Source: Neospora caninum Liverpool (taxonomy: Eukaryota; Apicomplexa; Conoidasida; Eucoccidiorida; Sarcocystidae). From it: 64,000 nucleotides of DNA. The notes beneath the pieces are model-generated. The model had not been told where the DNA came from and made no database searches. It worked only from the letters and a program-made list of their open reading frames with translations. A program made the position numbers and the translations under genes. Below, in pieces: positions 61,801 to 64,000 of this stretch. Position 1 is the first letter of the stretch; each line of letters starts with the position of its first letter. Location of the stretch: positions 1,717,120 to 1,781,119 of the forward strand of contig NC_018387.1 in assembly GCF_000208865.1 (NCBI RefSeq), written 5' to 3'.

Positions 61801-64000
61801 TCTCTTCTCCCATGAAAGAAGAAATCGACAACCTCTTTGGACAATCGCTTCTCTCACGGTCTAAGCCGATAGACAGGCCTTCCTCTCAACCGTCCTTTCT
61901 TTCTCCCCCTACTGCCTCTCTACAGAAAACGTCTTCCTTTTCTTCCTCATCATCTGCTTCTTCATCGTCTTCTTCCTCTTCATTCTCTTCTTCGTCTTTG
62001 TCTCCGTTTCCTCTTGATCGTTCTTCTGGAGTGGAAGCGGCCGCTGGGAAGTCTGTGGCGGGGCTGGATGCTGGGCACCAAGAAGAGAGAGAGGACGGCG
62101 AGGAAGAAGATCTGATTCCGCCGCCGCACCTCGTCTCCGCCTCTGTGGGTTTTGCCGCTGCAGTCGAGGGCCTTCGGGGCCTTCCTACACCCCGGTGGGA
62201 CTGTCTGCTCGAAGCCTTGGGGACTCAGATCGTCTTCTGGTCGCCTCGGTCTTCCGCTTGCCCGGAGCCTGCCGGGGAGCAACGCGAGAGACCCGAAGCG
62301 CATGAAACGGCAGGCGAGGCAGGCGACGAGAACGCAGCGCGCCGGCTCGAGGGCCGACGAGGCTTTCAGGCCGAGCGAGAAGCGAGCGCGTCGCGCGAGA
62401 GGAAGGAGAAGTTGCTTCGCGTTTTCCTCAGAGAAAAGTTCGTCGTGGAGTTCCCGGGGGCTCTGGAGCAAAAGCGGAAAGAGGCGAAACTGCGGAGGAA
62501 GCAGAGTGCGCCCGAGGAGGCGCAAGTCGCCCTTGAGCTGTCGCATGCCGAAGTGGAGATGGTAGGCGACGACACAGAGAGGACAGGAGGCGCGGGAAAG
62601 GAGAGAGGGAAACTGGAAAAAACAGGTTTAGGGTTACATCTCCAAACAGGCGAAAAGGGTTCGAGGCGAACCCCGAGCAGAAGCGGCCAGGACCACGTGG
62701 CGCCACGCGAGATCCCAACCCGCCAGCAACCGCGAGAAGAGAAGGACAGTCGAGAGAAAGTTGAAAAAAGGGAAGGACGCAAAGAGGACGACGAGCCCGC
62801 AGAAGAGCCATCAGCAAGAACAGCCACGACGCGCTGCGTGTTGGGCAAGTCTGGTGAACGAAAACAAAGTCGCGAAACGCCGGCAACACAGAGACACTTC
62901 TGGAGATGTAGGGTCATCTCTCTTCTCTCTCAAAGTGTCTTGTGGAGCCTTTGTGTTCCTGTGGAGGAAACCGGTCATTCTCTGCCGCGCGTTTTTCGAG
63001 TCCTCCAAAAAGACGTGTGTCCGCACTGTGTGCGTTTGAGATCAGGTGCTTGCTCGATCCGGCTTACTCCTGTCGAAGGAGGTTTGGAGAAGCCTGCTAG
63101 ATCCAGTTTCGGAGGGAAGTGTGACGTTTGGCGACTGCATTCTCGCCCCCGCGAACAAAGGCGGGGATTCGGCCAAGCTGCGCGGCCTGCTCGATGACGG
63201 TAAGCGGCGAACAGCGTCAACGAGCGGGAAGAGAAGGGGAACAATGGAGATTGAGATAGAACGCGAAAGAGAAAGACTTCCCAAGCCCGCACACACACGA
63301 GATAGAGACGCCGAGACGCCGAGAGGCTTCGTGTTTGTCGCGAAGAGTTGCGAGAATAACAAGAGAGAGAAATCCCGGGCGCTTGGCCGTCTATCGCGCG
63401 TAGACCCGCGCCGTGCTTTTACTTGCAAATGCGCTGTCGGTTTCTCAGCTTACCTCCCTGTAACGGCGGTGTTGAAGACAGTCGTGGAGACCTACGTGGC
63501 ACAGTTCCAGTGAGAGAACAAAGCAGCGGAAGACGATGAGATGAGAAAAGAATAGAGAGAGGAGAGAGGAGGGAGGGGAGAGAAGAAGAGATGAGTGAAA
63601 AACGCTATGAGTAGAGAGGCTTCAAGAAAGGAAAAAGAGAGGAAGAGGGAAAGAAGGAGGGGACGTGGGTTGTACCACCCCACTCCGAGGAAAGTGAAAG
63701 TTACCGGCAAAAGAGAAAAACAGAACTGAGCACCCAAATCGGTTCCGCGAGCATGCCTATGCCTCTCTTTGTTTTTGCAGCGAGAGAAACTACTACTCAG
63801 ATGCTAGTATGATCAGTACCATCGTACTGGGAGTGATACGCTCTGAGATAGGATTATTTATAAGCTTTTTCTGGGGAGTGTTTTGCATCTTCTCTGTCCT
63901 GTTCCATGTCTGGCGTTGTTGATTTCTTTTCTGTCGTGTTCGTCTCCTCCGTTTCCTTCCTACGCAGAGAGAGCATGGCAACTCCGATGAGCAGGTTTCG
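52807..64000 (+). CDS. Large coiled-coil protein, at least 15 exons, 3' end probably beyond window
   Basis: Well-supported exons: 52807-53652, 54293-54418, 54643-55194, 55691-55914, 58253-58384, 58608-58827, 59484-59692, 60173-60515, 60868-61190, 61676-62561, 63046-63199. Less certain: 53926-53991, 57057 to 57105 or 57158, and an exon ending near 57526-57531. Helical, coiled-coil-type segments include REEREQAKEKEDELQQK-like sequence (about 55130), SVQMRNQELQCLVDSVKRLK, EVENALETHSSECMHQQGLL and SKQVERQQHKLLQEVMKEKR; a poly-Ser run lies at 61930-62000. No catalytic domain is visible. The exon from 63449 reads to TGA at 63511-63513, but that TGA lies inside a CA|GTGAGA donor, and a strong acceptor at 63965 (CTTCCTACGCAG) continues in phase, so the gene likely runs off the edge. 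The start ATG at 52807 is the first in frame but an upstream exon is possible. No named family recognised. Confidence 0.78.
57609..57625. repeat. Short TA microsatellite
   Basis: (TA)8 tract in an intron of the coiled-coil gene. Confidence 0.85.
57985..58165 (+). repeat. Pyrimidine-only tract, (CTTT)n/(CT)n
   Basis: About 180 bases almost wholly C and T, with repeated CTTTCTTT and CTCTCTTT blocks, inside the intron before the exon at 58253. It is separate from the acceptor's own pyrimidine run and could adopt triplex (H-DNA) structure. Confidence 0.85.
59100..59275 (+). other. AT-rich insert in intron, possible organellar origin
   Basis: Within the coiled-coil gene intron 58828-59483, about 175 bases have clearly lower GC than both sides and contain a direct repeat of GTAGTCTTAAAAA at 59236 and 59251. 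The composition resembles the cox1 fragment at 3587-3760, but I cannot match it to a mitochondrial gene; a mitochondrial rRNA piece or other insert is possible. Confidence 0.3.
61262..61302. repeat. TA microsatellite
   Basis: (TA)n with CATATA interruptions in the intron 61191-61675; a 12-base C run followed by (CA)n lies close by at about 61342-61368. Confidence 0.9.
63787..63890 (+). pseudogene. Nuclear mitochondrial insertion: cox3 fragment
   Basis: The plus strand reads NYYSDASMISTIVLGVIRSE then IGLFISFFWGVFCIF, matching the conserved block of cytochrome oxidase subunit III around S-E-(hydrophobic)-L-F-x-S-F-F-W. It aligns colinearly with a more decayed copy at 5832-5918. It lies between two plus-strand exons of the coiled-coil gene, in its probable last visible intron. 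A T-rich CAG just before it could act as a cryptic acceptor. Confidence 0.8.

Noticed and set aside
1..64000. CRISPR arrays, phage, bacterial defence islands, retrotransposons
   Set aside because: Tandem repeats here are simple microsatellites and one minisatellite. No spacer-repeat array, integrase, reverse transcriptase or terminal repeats were seen; the genome is eukaryotic.

Overview
The window is eukaryotic nuclear DNA from a cyst-forming coccidian (Apicomplexa, Sarcocystidae). Toxoplasma gondii or a close relative (Hammondia, Neospora) fits best, but I cannot fix the species. The reasons are many short exons with GT..AG introns and long pyrimidine tracts before the acceptors, coding GC near 55% with more AT-rich spacers, frequent (TA)n tracts, starts in an (A)ATGG context, and decayed fragments of mitochondrial cox1 and cox3 inside introns. 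There is no bacterial-style operon, CRISPR array, phage or recognisable transposon, and I found no convincing tRNA or rRNA.

Layout. 185-9243 (minus): tubulin-folding cofactor D (TBCD), 7 exons. 9244-13405: spacer with a weak candidate minus-strand gene. 13406-16529 (plus): RGG-box protein with a CHTOP/ALYREF-type C-terminus (mRNA export), 4 exons. 18277-19987 (minus): SSNA1/NA14/DIP13, 4 small exons. 23790-31716 (plus): 1817-residue IQ-motif protein, 6 exons. 32552-33164 (minus): doubtful 88-residue membrane protein. 33312-37714 (minus): TBL2-like WD40 membrane protein, 9 exons. 38746-39992 (plus): 94-residue twin-CX9C protein, 3 exons. 43404-49067 (plus): 367-residue protein with two ubiquitin-like folds and an EF-hand lobe, 10 exons. 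49.5-52.0 kb: exon-like pieces of an unresolved minus-strand gene. 52807 to the window end (plus): large coiled-coil protein, at least 15 exons, probably continuing past the edge.

Exon models were built by hand. I required that each donor and acceptor phase match and that the joined protein make sense. For TBCD, SSNA1, TBL2, the IQ protein, the CX9C protein, the RGG protein and the Ubl/EF-hand protein every junction is in phase. For the last gene, exons 2 and 6-8 and the 3' end remain uncertain. Edge coordinates may be off by one or two bases.

The genes are independent eukaryotic transcription units, not a pathway. Several touch the microtubule cytoskeleton (TBCD, SSNA1, possibly the IQ and coiled-coil proteins); this may be chance. 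I see no clear self-contained new system. The most unusual items are the Ubl-Ubl-EF-hand architecture, the hidden three-exon CX9C gene, and the mitochondrial cox1/cox3 fragments in introns.
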